A DNA stretch of 64,000 nucleotides. Origin: Annona cherimola (lineage: Eukaryota > Streptophyta > Magnoliopsida > Magnoliales > Annonaceae). Below the pieces are notes generated by a model. That model ran no database searches, was not told the DNA's origin, and saw only the letters and a list, made by a program, of their open reading frames with translations. Location of the stretch: contig CM059972.1 of assembly GCA_030490835.1 (NCBI GenBank), positions 47,905,452 through 47,969,451 of the forward strand. Direction: 5' to 3'. Position 1 is the stretch's first letter, and every line of letters begins with the position of its first letter. Positions 44,733 through 57,468 of the stretch are shown piece by piece. The translations under genes and the position numbers were made by a program.

Positions 44733-45108
44733 GGCAAGGAACGTGATCCCCTGCACCCGTGTGCATTAAACGCATTTTAACCCATTGTTTTTTTATTTTT
44801 TTGAATTTTTTTTATATAAGTGTTAATTTAAGTGTATTTAACATGTGTATTAATTTTTATCATTTTCGGAGTATTTTAAATATTTATTTTTTATTTTTGA
44901 AAATCAGTGGCACTTTAGGTAATTTAAAATTACTAAAATGCTACTGATTTTCAAAATAAAAAATAAATATCTAAAATACTCCAAAAATAGTAAAAATTGA
45001 TACACATGTTAAATACACTTAGATTAACACTTTTATAAAAAAAAATTCAAAAAAAAAATAAAAAAAAAGGGTTAATGCACCGGGTGCAGGAAATCGCAAT
45101 CCCTTCCC
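44733..45108. mobile_element. Palindromic MITE 1 (about 376 bp)
   Basis: CTGCACCCG at 44751 pairs with CGGGTGCAG at 45081, and the arms pair through TTTAACCC, TTAAGTGTATTTAACATGTG and TGAAAATCAGT to a centre near 44917. Outward, the pairing weakens by about 44733 and 45108. No coding capacity. The element is nested in L2 and is related to MITE 2 by the shared AAGTGTATTTAACAT word. Confidence 0.85.
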
Positions 45109-46943
45109 TGCTTCCTCTTAATGTGGTTTTCTAGCCACACTTGTTGCAACTAGGTGCCGATAGATAGGAGTTGCTAGCGCAGCTCACAACGACGGAGGCA
45201 CTACTGTTGCATTTTATTCATGAGAGGAGGTCAGCTGCTGCTGAATTTTCTGGGAATTGCTGCTTTAAGGTTTTTAAAGGGCGCTGTGCTGCGATTGTAG
45301 AGGATGGAGTTTCGGTTGCTGAATTTAAGATTGCTGTTGCTGAAGTTGATGAGGACTGCCAGGTACTGTTAACGAATTTCTGAATGCTAAATTCAGCTGC
45401 TGCTATCGGTGATAGGAATAAGTCGTGACTGCCGGATTTGGAACTGAAGAGGTCGGGTTTCTGATCGCTGGGCTTTGAGATGGTCAGTGATTGGCTGCAA
45501 TTCGAAGCTGATTTTTTTTAGCCGATGGTGGAAACAAATGGTAGAGATACTTGCAAACAGAGGACGCCTGTTGCCTGTGGCTGGAATTTCCTTACTGCAG
45601 GCTGGATTTTATTTCCACAGCTGCAAGATGCTGCTGAAATCAAAACCGGTCGGTGCCTGGATTTTTCTGTTGCTGCCTGAATTTTTGAAAAAGAACGGGT
45701 GGAATGAAGGCTGTCTCGGTTTTGTGGGTTTAGCCGGTGGCTTGAAACAGATGGATGAGTGCTCAACTGCTCGGTGAAGAGGAGAAGATTGGTGTGGACG
45801 CCATTGTCGCCGGAACAGGGGCTGTGCGGTTTTCTGCTGCCGGTTTTGAAAATTTGGCTGGGGTGTTGCAGGTTGCATTTTTACTAGGGCTGCTGCTTGA
45901 AATTAGGGACGGAGTGATCATTTATAGGCTGCTGATTTTCAGTGGTGCGAGCTCATGGGCGGTGATGAGATGGTCGTTAATTACTGCTTGGCCAATTGAT
46001 TCAATGGTTGCCTGCTTGATGGATTGGGGAAGATGGGATATGGAATTAGTGCTCCGGCAGTTCATATGCATTTATGCTCGCGCGGGCTCCTATGAAGATG
46101 ATCCACACCATTAAAATGACTTACAATTATTTAATAAGCAATAAATTTACCTATCTCATTTTAAATGTTCGAGTTTCATTTTAAACAATTAGAATTACTT
46201 TACGTCATTTTGTCTTCCATAAAAAATGTATATGTGAATATATGTTGATTACCCTATTTAAGTTTTAATTTAAGTTGGCTTAAATTGATTTAACATGCTC
46301 ATAATTTTGAAGCTATTATTTTGTTTTTAAACTTATTTAATTCCTCTAATATTTATATAATTTGTCTTCGACTCATATGTAATTAATTGAAGCCGTTTAA
46401 AGCATTTGTAATTTTACCCATATATCATTTAGAAATCTAGCAACTATTCCAAGTTATATATATTTAAGTTTACTTAGTTTTATTCAATCTACATAATCTC
46501 CTTTTTATAGTAAGATTATAATATTTTATATTTCTAAAATTAATACAAATTAGTCCATTATGTATTTCCTATTAAAGATTCTCATATTATAAATACGATT
46601 TTCAAAAATAAACTTTTTTAAGATATTTTTTAAATCATTTCTAGAAATTTAATTGCTTTTCTCATATATACTTCAATTAAATAATGCAAAATGACCTATT
46701 TTATAGCAAACATAGATATTTCAAGAAAAATAAATTTTTTCTAAAATTTCACATAAAATCCATATTTAATTACCTCTTTTTATAATTAAAGATGTGAAAT
46801 TAACTCGAAATTATATGAAAACTCGCGCCTCTTGAGAATGCTCTCATACACATTATCATTTGTGTGCAACATCATATTTGTGAGGGCCAGCCAAGAACCT
46901 TCCCCCAACTTCAGTCATCTTCCACGTAGCTACGCTCCCCTGT

Positions 46944-47960
46944 TGTTGGTCCTAAGTTGATAACTTAGTCCAAGATGGAAGAGGTGAATTAAGTTATTAA
47001 AATTTCTTGGCGGATTAAAACTTAACCCCAAATTAGTTTAATCCCCTTTAATGAAACAAATTGAACTAGAGAGAGCAATAGAAGAAATAATCACACACAA
47101 TAAACATAAGAAATTATAGTGGTTCAAGCAACACCCTTATTGTTAGTCCCGAGTCTATGGAAAAACCCAAGATGGGAGGGGTGAATTGGGTTCTTAAAAA
47201 TTCTTTGCTTAATTAGAAACTTAACCCCTTGTAAATTTTAATCCCCTTAATGAGAGGATGCAGTAGAAATATAAAACATAAGCAATCAAACCACGCAAAG
47301 AGAACAATTCCAAGCACACACCCGTTGTATCTTGGGTTCCACTATTGTATTATCAATACAGTTTAGAGCACCCGCTCTCTTCTAGATTCTAGCTCTAGGG
47401 GGCATATACAATCTCAGCACAAATATTTCTTCTTTAAGCTTTCTTCCCTTCAAATTTCACTTCTTGGTTGAGTTCATGTGAGATTTTACCTAAGTCTCAA
47501 GCGAAATTGACTTGGAATGCGATTTTAATTTTCATACTTGTTGAAAACTCTTCAGATCTTCATTTGTTCTTCTAAGTAGCATGTTGTAGTCAACTTCGGA
47601 TTATAATTCACTAAAGTCACAAGCGAAGTTGACTTGATGTGTGACTTTTAACAATGTTTTGTAGTTAAATCAATTTTTTTAGCACTCTAATGGTCTCGAA
47701 GTGTGCGACTCAGACTGTAAAACTTCCCTTGGTCAACTTTTCCCTTCTTAAGTGCATTTGAAGTAGGTTGTAAAGTCGACTTGGGTAGGACTTAACCTAA
47801 GTCGATCTTGGAGTCACCTTGACTTTGCAACTTCAACTGCATGAACTTGAGATTTTAAAAATTCTAGGTTCTAAACACAACTAAAACTCATTAGTAGCCT
47901 TTAATCTCTCAAATTGGTTGTCAATCATCAAAACTTAAATATTGATTTGCAGCTTGTGCT
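46944..47960 (-). repeat. Sirevirus LTR relics, minus orientation
   Basis: TGTTGGTCCTAAGTTGATAA at 46944 and TGTTAGTCCCGAGTCTATGG at 47141 are both reversed LTR ends of the S1/S2 type, each followed by the GATGG(G)AGGGGTGAATT-like block and a CTTAACCCC block. The second copy interrupts the first. Decayed AAGTCGACTTGG units run on to about 47830, and LTR-start text ends near 47940. No internal region remains. Confidence 0.7.
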
Positions 47961-48312
47961 AGTTGAGTTCACACAAATGATCGGCTTTGCCTCTTAGCTT
48001 TGAATGCCACTACACTAGCAGTAGGTATAGCCCACATTTCAATAGCTGCCAAGATGGCCAAATTTGCTGACACTTAAAGACAGGGGACATTAGAGCTACA
48101 AAAGGCGAACAACATGCTTGAAAAGATTAGTATTTCAAACCTTATAAAAACGTCATTTGAGCACATCACAACATTTCAAAGAAAAGAAAAGTGGGAAATG
48201 TTTATAAAAGGTTGGACTTATCACTTAGGCCGAACTTATCACACCCTTCCACTAAGATCAAGGCCCAATAAAAATCAATCTTGGACTTATTACTTAAGCT
48301 AAGTCTACCATG
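47961..48312. other. Unassigned spacer
   Basis: No gene is supported. A TTGGACTTATCACTTAGGC phrase at about 48213 recurs loosely at 48282, suggesting a small local duplication. Confidence 0.4.
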
Positions 48313-49276
48313 TGATAACTTGTGAAAATGCAAGTTATTATGGCACATTTCAGACTAGTTTTGCATGTTAGTCCAAGAGAATGTGGTTGATTTGCACCCA
48401 TTTAGCTTATTTTTCATTCATTTTGCATTTTAGGAACAATATGTGGTTTTTAGGCATTTTTAGTATAAAATAGATATTTATAAGTTCATTTATTCGGTTT
48501 TAGTTAGTTTTGCAGGAAGGACGGGCGATGATCAGCTTGTGAGTGTGTTGGGTTGAAGAAATGTGCAAAATTAAGAAGTAAGTAGGCTGGCGCCCCAGCG
48601 TCAACCAGCGACGCCTAGGCGCCAACCCACCGCCTCACAAGAACAACCCAAAATCCCTAAGTCGGCAAAGATTTCAAAGAGTTGGTGCCTAGGCACCCGC
48701 CAAGCGGCATCACGGCGCCAACCCCCACGCATGTGAAATTTCGCACGTGTCTCAAGCTAAACGCAAGGGGGTATAAATTATCACTTAGGATTCGTTAAGG
48801 AGAAGGGAGAGAAGGTCGTGGCTGCTGTGGAGAAAAGGAAGGAAACCAAAACTTCAAGGAAGGAGAGAAGAGCAAGTGGAGATCCAAGCTATCATTGCAA
48901 ATCCATTGAGTTTCATCTCCTCTTCTCATCTATCTCTTCTTATTTGTTATTCTCCTTGCTTGAGATGATTGTAACTTGATTTTAATGGGAACCTTCCTAT
49001 GGTGGGAGATATGTAGGATTTGAACTCATAGCATATGTTATTTGATTTTTTTATGCTTGAAATGATAACAAAGTTGTGCTGTGACTTGTGTCCCTTAAGA
49101 TTACCCTTATATGTTATGCTTAATGCGTTTACAAGCTTTGCAACGTTGTGGATTGATTGAATATTCAGTTTCATGCTTGAAGAAGTGGGATTTGAATAAG
49201 ATCCATATATAAGGCACAGGTTTTCCAGCTCTTGTTTGTGTTGGATGTTAATATGGATAGAAATATACTTATTAAC
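48313..49276 (+). repeat. LTR-A, Athila-type, plus orientation, 3' end cut by LTR-B
   Basis: It starts TGATAACTTGTGAAAATGC. The U3 holds GGCGCC palindromes at 48589, 48610, 48681 and 48712, and GTATAAATTA lies at about 48770. The U5-side sequence runs to 49276, where a fresh TGATAAC start begins. It is more diverged from LTR-B, C and D than they are from each other. Confidence 0.75.
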
Positions 49277-49888
49277 TGATAACTTGTAAAAATGTGAGTT
49301 ATCATGGCCCATTTCAGACTATATTTGTGTGTTAGTCCAAGAGATTAGGCTTAGTTTGTACCCATTTAGCTTAATTTTTACTAGCTTTGCATTTTAGGAA
49401 CATTATTCAGTTTTGATGCATTTTTAGTATAAATTAGGCATTTTTAGTTCATTTATTTAGTTCATTTAGTTTTTATAGGAAGGACGGGAAAATCACAAGC
49501 ATGCAGGTGAAGCGGATGCAGAGCAGAATCAAGTCAAGAGGCAATGTGGGCTGGCGCCCAGGCGCCACCCTACATGCCTTAGCCAGAATCTCCAGCACAT
49601 TCAGCAGCAAATTGCTTCTAGGTAGTTGGCACCTAGACGCCATCTTGGGGTGCCTAGGCACCATGGCATGATCATGCAGGTGTTCCAGAAGAGTTTCCAA
49701 GTCACGAAGCATCTAGAGGGTTGGCGCCTGGGCGCCAGCTAGGGGTGCCAAGGCACGAATTCCTAGGGCATCCAGAAAGGTTTCTAAGTTACCCAGCACA
49801 CAGATGGTGGCGCCTAGGCGCCACTATGCATCCGTATGTGCGGATTTTTGTACGTGTGTTGCGCAAATTGATGATTATAAATAGAAAC
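49277..49888 (+). repeat. LTR-B, Athila-type, plus orientation, cut at its TATA box
   Basis: It starts TGATAACTTGTAAAAATG and matches LTR-C (reversed) through U3, including six GGCGCC-type palindromes (49554-49826), to ATTATAAATAG at 49875-49885. It stops there, where LTR-C begins in the opposite direction. R and U5 are absent. Confidence 0.8.
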
Positions 49889-51504
49889 TGACGAGCTGCG
49901 TATATGTCAATTAAAATGTTCGCTATTTACGCAAATATACGTGCCATGTCAAGTAATAAAGTGTTAGTAGAGTATCATTTCCACGAGGAATTATTAACCA
50001 AAATTATTAATTAGTTGAATTGCTTTCGATGGGTAGAAAATTCTGAGTTTGTGGATTTAAACTAAAGCTAACAACTGCAATAAGAAATCAGAGTAGAGTT
50101 CACGAAACTGATGGATACTAGAAATAGGGTTACTAATCGGGGATGGTAGATGGATAGCTCGAAATCCTTGAATCTAAACTATATCGTATTGGTTCTTTTT
50201 AATTGGATTGTGTATGAATTTACTAGCCCAAGTTCAATAATCTCTATATATATCTTCAAACACTATATAAAGCTAATTACACCCTATTTAATTACTATGT
50301 TCTCATGCCATTAAATAAAGTAAAATTGATAAGTGTGTAACCTGTTTAGTGACTACACAGGGTTTAACGGTATATTCCTATCCATTATACAACTCCCCTT
50401 ACAAAGAGAAAATGTATGCCCTGCACATGGATCTAGCAGAGATTTTTCTCTTCCAAGGATAAATCAAGAATTAAATCATCTTACAAGGTAGCTAATCTTG
50501 TAAAAAGCATTAAAACTGCACATGCAAAGGTAAATCGCACACAATCATATAATAAATCAAATATTCATTCCTGAATTTCAAAGAACCAAGCCAATATAGT
50601 TTAGAGTTTAATTCATCCTAACTGTCCATCTAATGGAGGTTTAGTTCAAAGACATGATCATAACATCCATTACATCCATATTGAAAGTATCCATGAAAGC
50701 AGAGAAAGAAAAATAGAAAGAATAAGAGAAAACTGGTTTTCGGCGGCTTCCACCAACGGAGTTGAATCCTCTCTTCAATCTGTGCTTTGATCGCGTTTTC
50801 GTCTTTCTCTTCTCTATAATTCCGTTTCTGGGCTCTCTCCTCGGTCCTACTTCATGCGCAAACCCCTAAGATCTATTTATAGATTGGCATTACGCAACAC
50901 ACGCACTGAAATTTGCGCATACGGATGCGTATTAGCACCTAGACGCCCCTAGCTGGCGCCTAGGTGCCAACTCTCTGTGCGCTAGGCAACTTGGAATTTT
51001 TCTGCAAACCCTAGGAATTCATGCCTTGGCGCCTAGGCGCCAACTCCCTGGAAGCTATTGTGTTTGCTGACCTCAAAACTCTTCTGAACCTGGCTGTATG
51101 TTGATGAAGTGGCGCCTGGGCGCCCCTGGCTGGCGCTTAGGCGCCAACTCTCTGGAGGAAATTTGCTTACTGAATTGTGCTGGAGTCTTGGAGATCCTGG
51201 CAAGGGCACGTAGGATGGTGCCTGGGCGCCATCCACCTGCCTCGTGACTTGGTCTCGATCTGCATTCCACTTGCCCGCATGCCCTCATATGGCCCGTCCT
51301 TCCTGCAAAAAATGAATAAACTAAGTAGATGGACTAAAAATGCCTAATTAATGCTAAAAATGCTTAAAAACTAAATAATGCTCCTAATGCAAAGTGAGTG
51401 GAAATTAAGCTAAATGAATGCAAACTAAGCCTAATCTCTCGGACTAATACACAAATACAGTCTGAAATGGGTCATGATAACTCGCATTTTTACGAGTTAT
51501 GACA
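49889..51504 (-). repeat. LTR-C: 3' LTR of minus-strand element A2 (1,616 bp)
   Basis: On the minus strand it starts TGTCATAACTCG at 51504 and ends GCAGCTCGTCA at 49889. The purine tract TTAAGTTTGGGGG (51517-51505) stands directly before its start, which marks it as a 3' LTR. A palindrome array lies at 51231-50930, including a perfect TTGGCGCCTAGGCGCCAA at 51026-51043, and CTATAAATAG lies at about 50884. It matches solo LTR-D over most of its length. Confidence 0.85.
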
Positions 51505-52922
51505 CCCCCAAACTTAAATGTTGCTAGTTCTCGAGCAACACATGTAAACACAATGAATAAATGACTGAATAAATGAAAGAATGAATGCAGACTCTGTTAA
51601 CTCCGTTTGCTTCCCATGCTGCTTTGATCAATCCATTTATCTATTCAACAAGGTCAAGAGTAATCTAACTTGAAAAATCATCCATTACACAAAACAAGGC
51701 ATGCCTTTTCATTCTCAAACCAAGTTACATGTGGGTGCCAAAATTCCTTAGTACATAGTCATAATTCAACACGTTAATCTTCCATTGGATCAAAAAATTG
51801 GTTAGAAAATTAATGGAAACAGGAAAACTAAGGTTTAATCCGAATTAACTGGTTACAAAAAATAATAATAAGCCACTGGATTCAATTTATACCAACTGCA
51901 CATTCTTTTTCCCCCCCAAACTTATTGCAAAAATTCTCCTCACCATAGTTCAGGATATCTGGAGATCTATTTTTTTTTGGCTCCCCTCACCATATTTCAG
52001 GGTATCTGGGAGAATTTTGATTTTAAAGCGTTATTACTGTGATTGTCCTTTGATTTTTTACATGAAACTTGCCATTTGTTAATGCCAAGTCCCGGTTACT
52101 CAGCTTAGGTCAACCACTTCCTTTTTATTTTTCTTATTTTGTTAGGGGTACTGAAAATGCCTGTGTGATTTATGTGAAATAATACCATTTCTGAACCCAT
52201 TAAAATACTTGGTCAGAATTTATTTAATTCAGTTCTCATTATCTCATTATCTCAGTCTGAAAGATATACATGTAGTTGAATTATAATAATGTATTATGAA
52301 ATTTCTTTTAATTCTTTCACATGTCAATTTCAACTTGCTTTTATACTTGGTTCTTAATCTGAATTTCCCATTCTTTCATGAATTCAATTTCAAGTAGACA
52401 TTAATCACAACCTTGCACATTTTCAATAAGATGGATTGAAACAAAGATAACTTTCATTAGCTGGAATTGACATAATCAATGTAAACATGAAATAAAATAT
52501 GAAAAACTAACCTATGGTTGAGAATTATACACCCCCTAGACTTGAGAGATGCATTGTCCTCAATGCATGATGACCTAGAATGACCTAATAAAGAAAATAC
52601 AATGAAAAGCAAAAATAAACAAATAAAAAAATGAAAGGACCGGGACTCCCTCAAGAATCGGGCTCCATCGCGTCCTCGTCCTCGCTGTCGACGGGCTAGG
52701 GCTGAGATGGATGCCCGAAGCAGGCTCGAACTATGATCTCTTTGAAACTGAGCTCCAAATCTTTTTTTTTTAAAATAAAAACAAAAACAAAGACAACGAT
52801 AATTCAAAATGAAAATGAGTGATGGGTTGCCTCCCATCCAGCGCTAAGTTTAACGTCCTCAGCTCGACATTTCTGCCGTTAAATTTTCTTTCAGTTCCAC
52901 CACTTCCTTGCAACGCTGAAAA

Positions 52923-53395
52923 TCATCTCCCCATGTAATGCTTAAGACGTTGCCCATTCACGAGAAAACTATTGCCAGACGCTTCATTGAATATCTCTAC
53001 TGCTCCATGCTCAGTCGCTTTTATCACCACGAACAGATCCGACCATCTGGATTTCAATTTCCCTGGAAACAGTTTTAATCTTGAATTGAAAAGCAGAACT
53101 CTCTGACCTGGTTTGAATCTCCGTGGTAGAATCTTTTTATCATGCCAATTTTTCACCTTTTCTTTATAGATCTTGGCATTTTCATAGGCTTGCATCCAGA
53201 ATTCGTCCAACTCATGGAGTTGCAGTAATCGACGTTCCCCTGTTTGTTGCGTATCCAAGTTCAGTTTTTTAATCGCCCAATACGCATTGTGCTCCAACTC
53301 CAGCGGCAGAGGACAAACTTTTTCGTAAACCAGTTGGTAAAGAGACATTCCAAACTGAGTTTTATAAGCAGTTCGATATGCCCATAGTGCGTCGT
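52923..53395 (-). pseudogene. A2 integrase C-terminal part
   Basis: This carries the end of the Athila-type integrase: [68 protein letters not shown], then a GPY/F-like module with [18 protein letters not shown]. It shows the text that A1 lacks after YKEK. The open frame continues 15 codons upstream, into the T1 LTR, but those residues are not integrase. No stop lies in the integrase part itself. Confidence 0.88.
53391..53395 (+). other. Predicted target-site duplication of T1 (left copy)
   Basis: GTCGT precedes the T1 LTR start. The matching copy should follow the T1 3' LTR, outside the window. Confidence 0.5.
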
Positions 53396-56300
53396 TGTGA
53401 AACCCTAACCCATGTAGGACCCATGTGTATGCATCAATCATGTATATGATGTTTATTTGGGAATTATGGAATTATGAGGTATTCTATGAATTTTGCTAAT
53501 TATTGCAATTAGGGTTTTGAAGTAGCAATAATGATGTGATTAATCATTTTCAGCTAAAATGAGACAATGAGTTTAGAATAAATTTTTTGTGATTTAAATG
53601 TGCAAATATATCGTGAAAAATCATTTTTCATTATTTAAAATGAATTATGGGAATTATTGTGGTAATTGCAAGTTTAATGAAAAAATATTGAAAAATTCAT
53701 AACTCAACGCCTAGAAGGCGGATTCAAGTGAAATTTGAAATGGGAATCATTAATGTTGGGCTTGATATTATGGAATAAATGGGTTATGAAAATTCATGAT
53801 GAAATGAGAATTATGATTTATTGATCATATTTCAATTTCAACCGTTAACTTTAAACAGTTATAACGGGAGCTAGAAAACTCGGATTGAGTTGAAATTTGA
53901 AACGGTTAAATAGAATTGTGAGATATTTATTTCGAATGGCTTAGATTAAGCATGAAATGTTGGGAAAATCTCTGCATTGAAAAAGGTGAGCATGGTTGAC
54001 TAATGCTCCACAAAAGCAACACGCCATTAATGCTAGAGTACCAAGTGTAAGTGCATGATGGAAATGGAATTTGAGGTGGAAAATTGCAGGCCATTCCTTG
54101 TGAATTTTATGCAAATAATTGAAATGCATAAATGTGAGAATTATCCATCCAATTAATGCATGAAATGATGAAGCTATATGAGCATAGCTAAGGTGGCAAC
54201 ATGGGATGTCTAAGGGGCTGTTCTATGCATATTTTTGATTTTTATATTTTTAAAAACATGCATATATGTTGCAGGGATGCAAGTACATGATATGTGCAAG
54301 CAATAATGTAGAATTTCAGCAATAAAAAAATAGAAAAAGGCAGGTACACACAGCTGAAAAGGTGGCCAGCTTGTGGTAAAGGAAAATGTGATTTTTAGTG
54401 CCAAGTTGATGCAATATTTGCTAAATTTATTTACATAAAATTAATGCATGAATTAATGGGTAATTAAGTATACAATTTACCCTTAAATTAGGGATGAAAA
54501 AAAGAATGGAAAATGAATGGAAAATGGGCAGCAGCTGGACGTGAATGGGAAGGCAGATGGACGGTCATGGTTGATGTAGATTTTGTGATTTTTGAAAATG
54601 GTTAAAATGCAATTTTACTTGGCTGAAATTTACCCAGATCATAGGGTAGATAAGGGAGCATTTAAGGAGTGTGGAAATGCATTCCAAGTGGGCCCCAAAG
54701 CTGGAAAAATTTCAGCAACTATAAGACCCATGCACGTAGAGTTGAGAAGGGATTTTTGGGAAATTCCTAAGTGCTGAAAACGTCCAAGCCAACCCAGTAA
54801 CTCACGTCCAAAATTTTCCAGCAAAAAGAGGAGGAAAATCAGGGGAAAAAGAAGGAGAAATTGAGAAGAAAAGCATCTCAAAGAATTGAGGTTGAGTTGG
54901 CTCAAAATCAAGTAAGTATGTGATTGGTTTTAAGTTGTTTAACATGAGTTCTTAAACTCAAAACTTGAAAATGAAAAGGATGATGAAAGGATCTGTAAAG
55001 TGGTGTTTTAATAAGTTTTTGCATGAATATGGAATGGATATTAAGTTCTATGTATGAATTTTCAAGTTAAGATTGATAAAAGTGAAGTTATGCATGTGTA
55101 TTAAGTGAAAAATCCAAGTTGATAAACCCTAAATCTCCAAGATAAATTTCTGTTTTGGTTTGGTCATGTGATTAAGTTATGAATCATGTGTTCATGCAAA
55201 ATATATGATGGTTTATTCTTAAGTGATGAATTTTTGAAGTTATGGAATGTAAAGTGATGATTTTGACCTAATTTCTAAGTTTCTATGCTAAAAATGTTAT
55301 GAAAATGGACTTGCATTTTTTAAGTATGTTATGTAGGGTAAAATACCCTAGGTTTAAGGTATTATGGATGCCCAAAAGATTTGGGAGAAAGAAACCCTAA
55401 ATCTGATTTTAATAAATTTTATGAAGGAACGTCAAACCGACGTGAAACGGGACTCAAAACGTATGGGTAACTTGCTGTTTTGAGAAATTATATTGTATGG
55501 ATGATAAATATGTGTTAAATCCCTAAATATGGATTAGGAAAAATGGATTTAATTGCTGAAAATTTGGAATTATATGACTGCATAAGGTTATGTGTCAAAA
55601 GACACGTAAAACGGGTGAAAAACGGGTTCCAAACTTACTGTTCTGGAAACTTAGGTTGAATGGATTTAAATTCCATGAAAATACCTTGAATGCAATGGTA
55701 AGTAAGGGCAATTAAACCCCTAAAAAATGGATTAAATTTCTGAGTTAGCAAAGTTTATGAAATGCATTATGTTTATGTGCTAAATGAGCTTATGTGAAGG
55801 GATAAAGGTGAATAGGTGATGAATGTTTTATACATGCTATACATGTTATGTTATATGGTAGCCGAAGACATGTGTATAAAATGTGCTTATTTGTGCAAAA
55901 TGAGCTATGTATGTGTATGATGACTTATGAAGTCAAATAAATGATGTATGTATATGGAATGGGTTGGAAAACTAAATAAAATATGAGAAAAAGAAATATA
56001 TGAAAAATCATATTATTCTCCTGTAGACAAAGGCAAAGAAAAAGTGGTGACGGAAAGCTAAAGAATTCAGGTAAGCAAGCGAATTTTCTAAAGGATTTTT
56101 GCTTTTCTAAATTGTTTCCATAAATGCAATTCTTGCTTTAAATTGTTTGATGAAACTATGTAAATTATTTCTAATGTCTTTAAGGATGACCATCCCTTAG
56201 CAAAATGATGTCGAGATGATATTTTACTTCAAATGCAATGTTATGAAATCCTTCTTTTATAAATGCTGTGGAAAAATGATGTGACTCCATGTTTTTGGAT

Positions 56301-57166
56301 TGAAAAATCATGCTAGCATGTTAAAGATGAATTTATGCAAAAGTTCATGTGCACAGGTTACTAGGTCCACTTGAAGGGTATAAGTGGACCGATTGTCCCC
56401 CCTTAGTGTGGCCAAGTCGCTTGAGACAGGCCTAAGGCCGGCGGCGCCCTCTTTGAAATGGGAGTTATCGTGACAGATGGTCGCCTGGCTAGCTTCCATC
56501 CTAAGGGAGAAATGGTATATATGTTCATGTTTTCATATGACATTATGCATATGGAACCCGTGATGGGTACAGGATTTCATGTTTTTAAGATATACCTTTA
56601 GACAAGATATAAGTTGCTTTCCAAGTTGATTTAAAATGCAAAATGTTGCCTGAAATGATTTGCCTGTAAAATGCAGATAGCTTGCTTATTGAGTTTCGAC
56701 TCACGATTTTGTTTTCCAAACCCAAAGACAGGTGTACAACAGGACATGGCAAAGAAGCTAGCGTCGGCTTAAGGAATTCATGGGATAATTCCTGTTTTGA
56801 AATTTATGTGAAATGGTTGTAAAATTATATGCAGTACTTTATGACGAATAGATATAAACTATTTGAATATTTTATTTGGATGACTGCGATATATACATGC
56901 AGTGACATCTGATTTAGGCAAAAGATGAAATGTCGCTGAACAGCATGCTTGTATATACTGAATGGATTGAAATGACTTAGAAATGTCTGAGTTTGAAGAT
57001 TATGAGAACTTGAATTGTTATATGGACTTCCATATGATTATAATTAATGGGATAAATATCCAATAAAACCCGCCGTGTGACAGGGCAACAATCCTGATCA
57101 TGTTTACCAATCAATATGATCCCGAGGTAAGGCTCAGGATGTGACGCTCGGGTTTGGGGCGCCACA
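53396..57166 (+). repeat. T1 5' LTR (3,771 bp)
   Basis: It begins TGTGAAACCCTAACCC and ends GGGGCGCCACA, six bases before the primer-binding site. The first 400 bp reappear at 63601-64000 with, by my count, about 11 substitutions and 2 single-base gaps (roughly 97% identity), mostly transitions. This indicates an insertion that is not brand new. Inside are the CAACAATCCTGATCATG and GCTTGCTTATTGAGT blocks shared with the LTR tails at 37858-39084. Confidence 0.9.
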
Positions 57167-57171
57167 GAGCT

Positions 57172-57183
57172 TGGTATCAGAGC
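57172..57183 (+). other. T1 primer-binding site (iMet type)
   Basis: TGGTATCAGAGC lies five bases after the LTR end. Confidence 0.92.
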
Positions 57184-57468
57184 ATGGATTGGTAAATAGG
57201 CGTGGAAAATTACTAAGTATAGGAAATTTATAGAATATGATGAGATATGCATGATTACACATGAATATATATGATTACTCATAACGATGTGATGAATTAG
57301 ATGTGGTTAAATGATGTTCATGCATGATTTTAACAAGATGAAATGCATGCTAGATGATGAAATAGACATGTTCATGTGATGATTTGGTATGCTTTTAACA
57401 TGATGAAATGAGTGCCATATGATAGTGAATTGTTGTTGCAATGCAATTTAATTACTATGTCTACACAG

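Larger units (their letters stand above)
43937..46857 (-). repeat. L2: second copy of the L1 LTR family, minus orientation
   Basis: On the plus strand it begins TGATGCAAACCAAGTGCTTG, the reverse of the L1 end. The order then mirrors L1: GTGGATTCGCC-type block, pyrimidine/purine tract, TATA region, GC-rich block with AAAACCGGCAGCAGAAAACC, and an AT-rich start with TTGCTATAAAATAGGTCATT. The right limit is uncertain (46800-46860), and I find no target duplication. MITE 1 sits inside. The short frames at 45171-46114 lie in the GC-rich block and show no domain. Confidence 0.65.
51505..53395 (-). mobile_element. Athila-type element A2, 3' part, minus strand
   Basis: Reading on the minus strand: integrase C-terminus (53395-52923), a long 3' non-coding region with several AAACTTGGGGG/GTCTAGGGGGTGT-type purine blocks (about 52540, 51910), the polypurine tract at 51517-51505, then LTR-C. 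The 5' part lies beyond the window, displaced by T1. A 126-codon frame at 52837-52457 shows no domain and is left unassigned. Confidence 0.8.

Noticed and set aside
45171..46114. Three open frames of 70-119 codons
   Set aside because: They lie in the GC-rich block of L2, equivalent to the block in L1, with no shared protein between the two copies.
53396..53441. N-terminal extension of the A2 integrase frame
   Set aside because: The first 15 codons are the T1 LTR start read backwards; the same peptide appears at 63601-63646 for the same reason.
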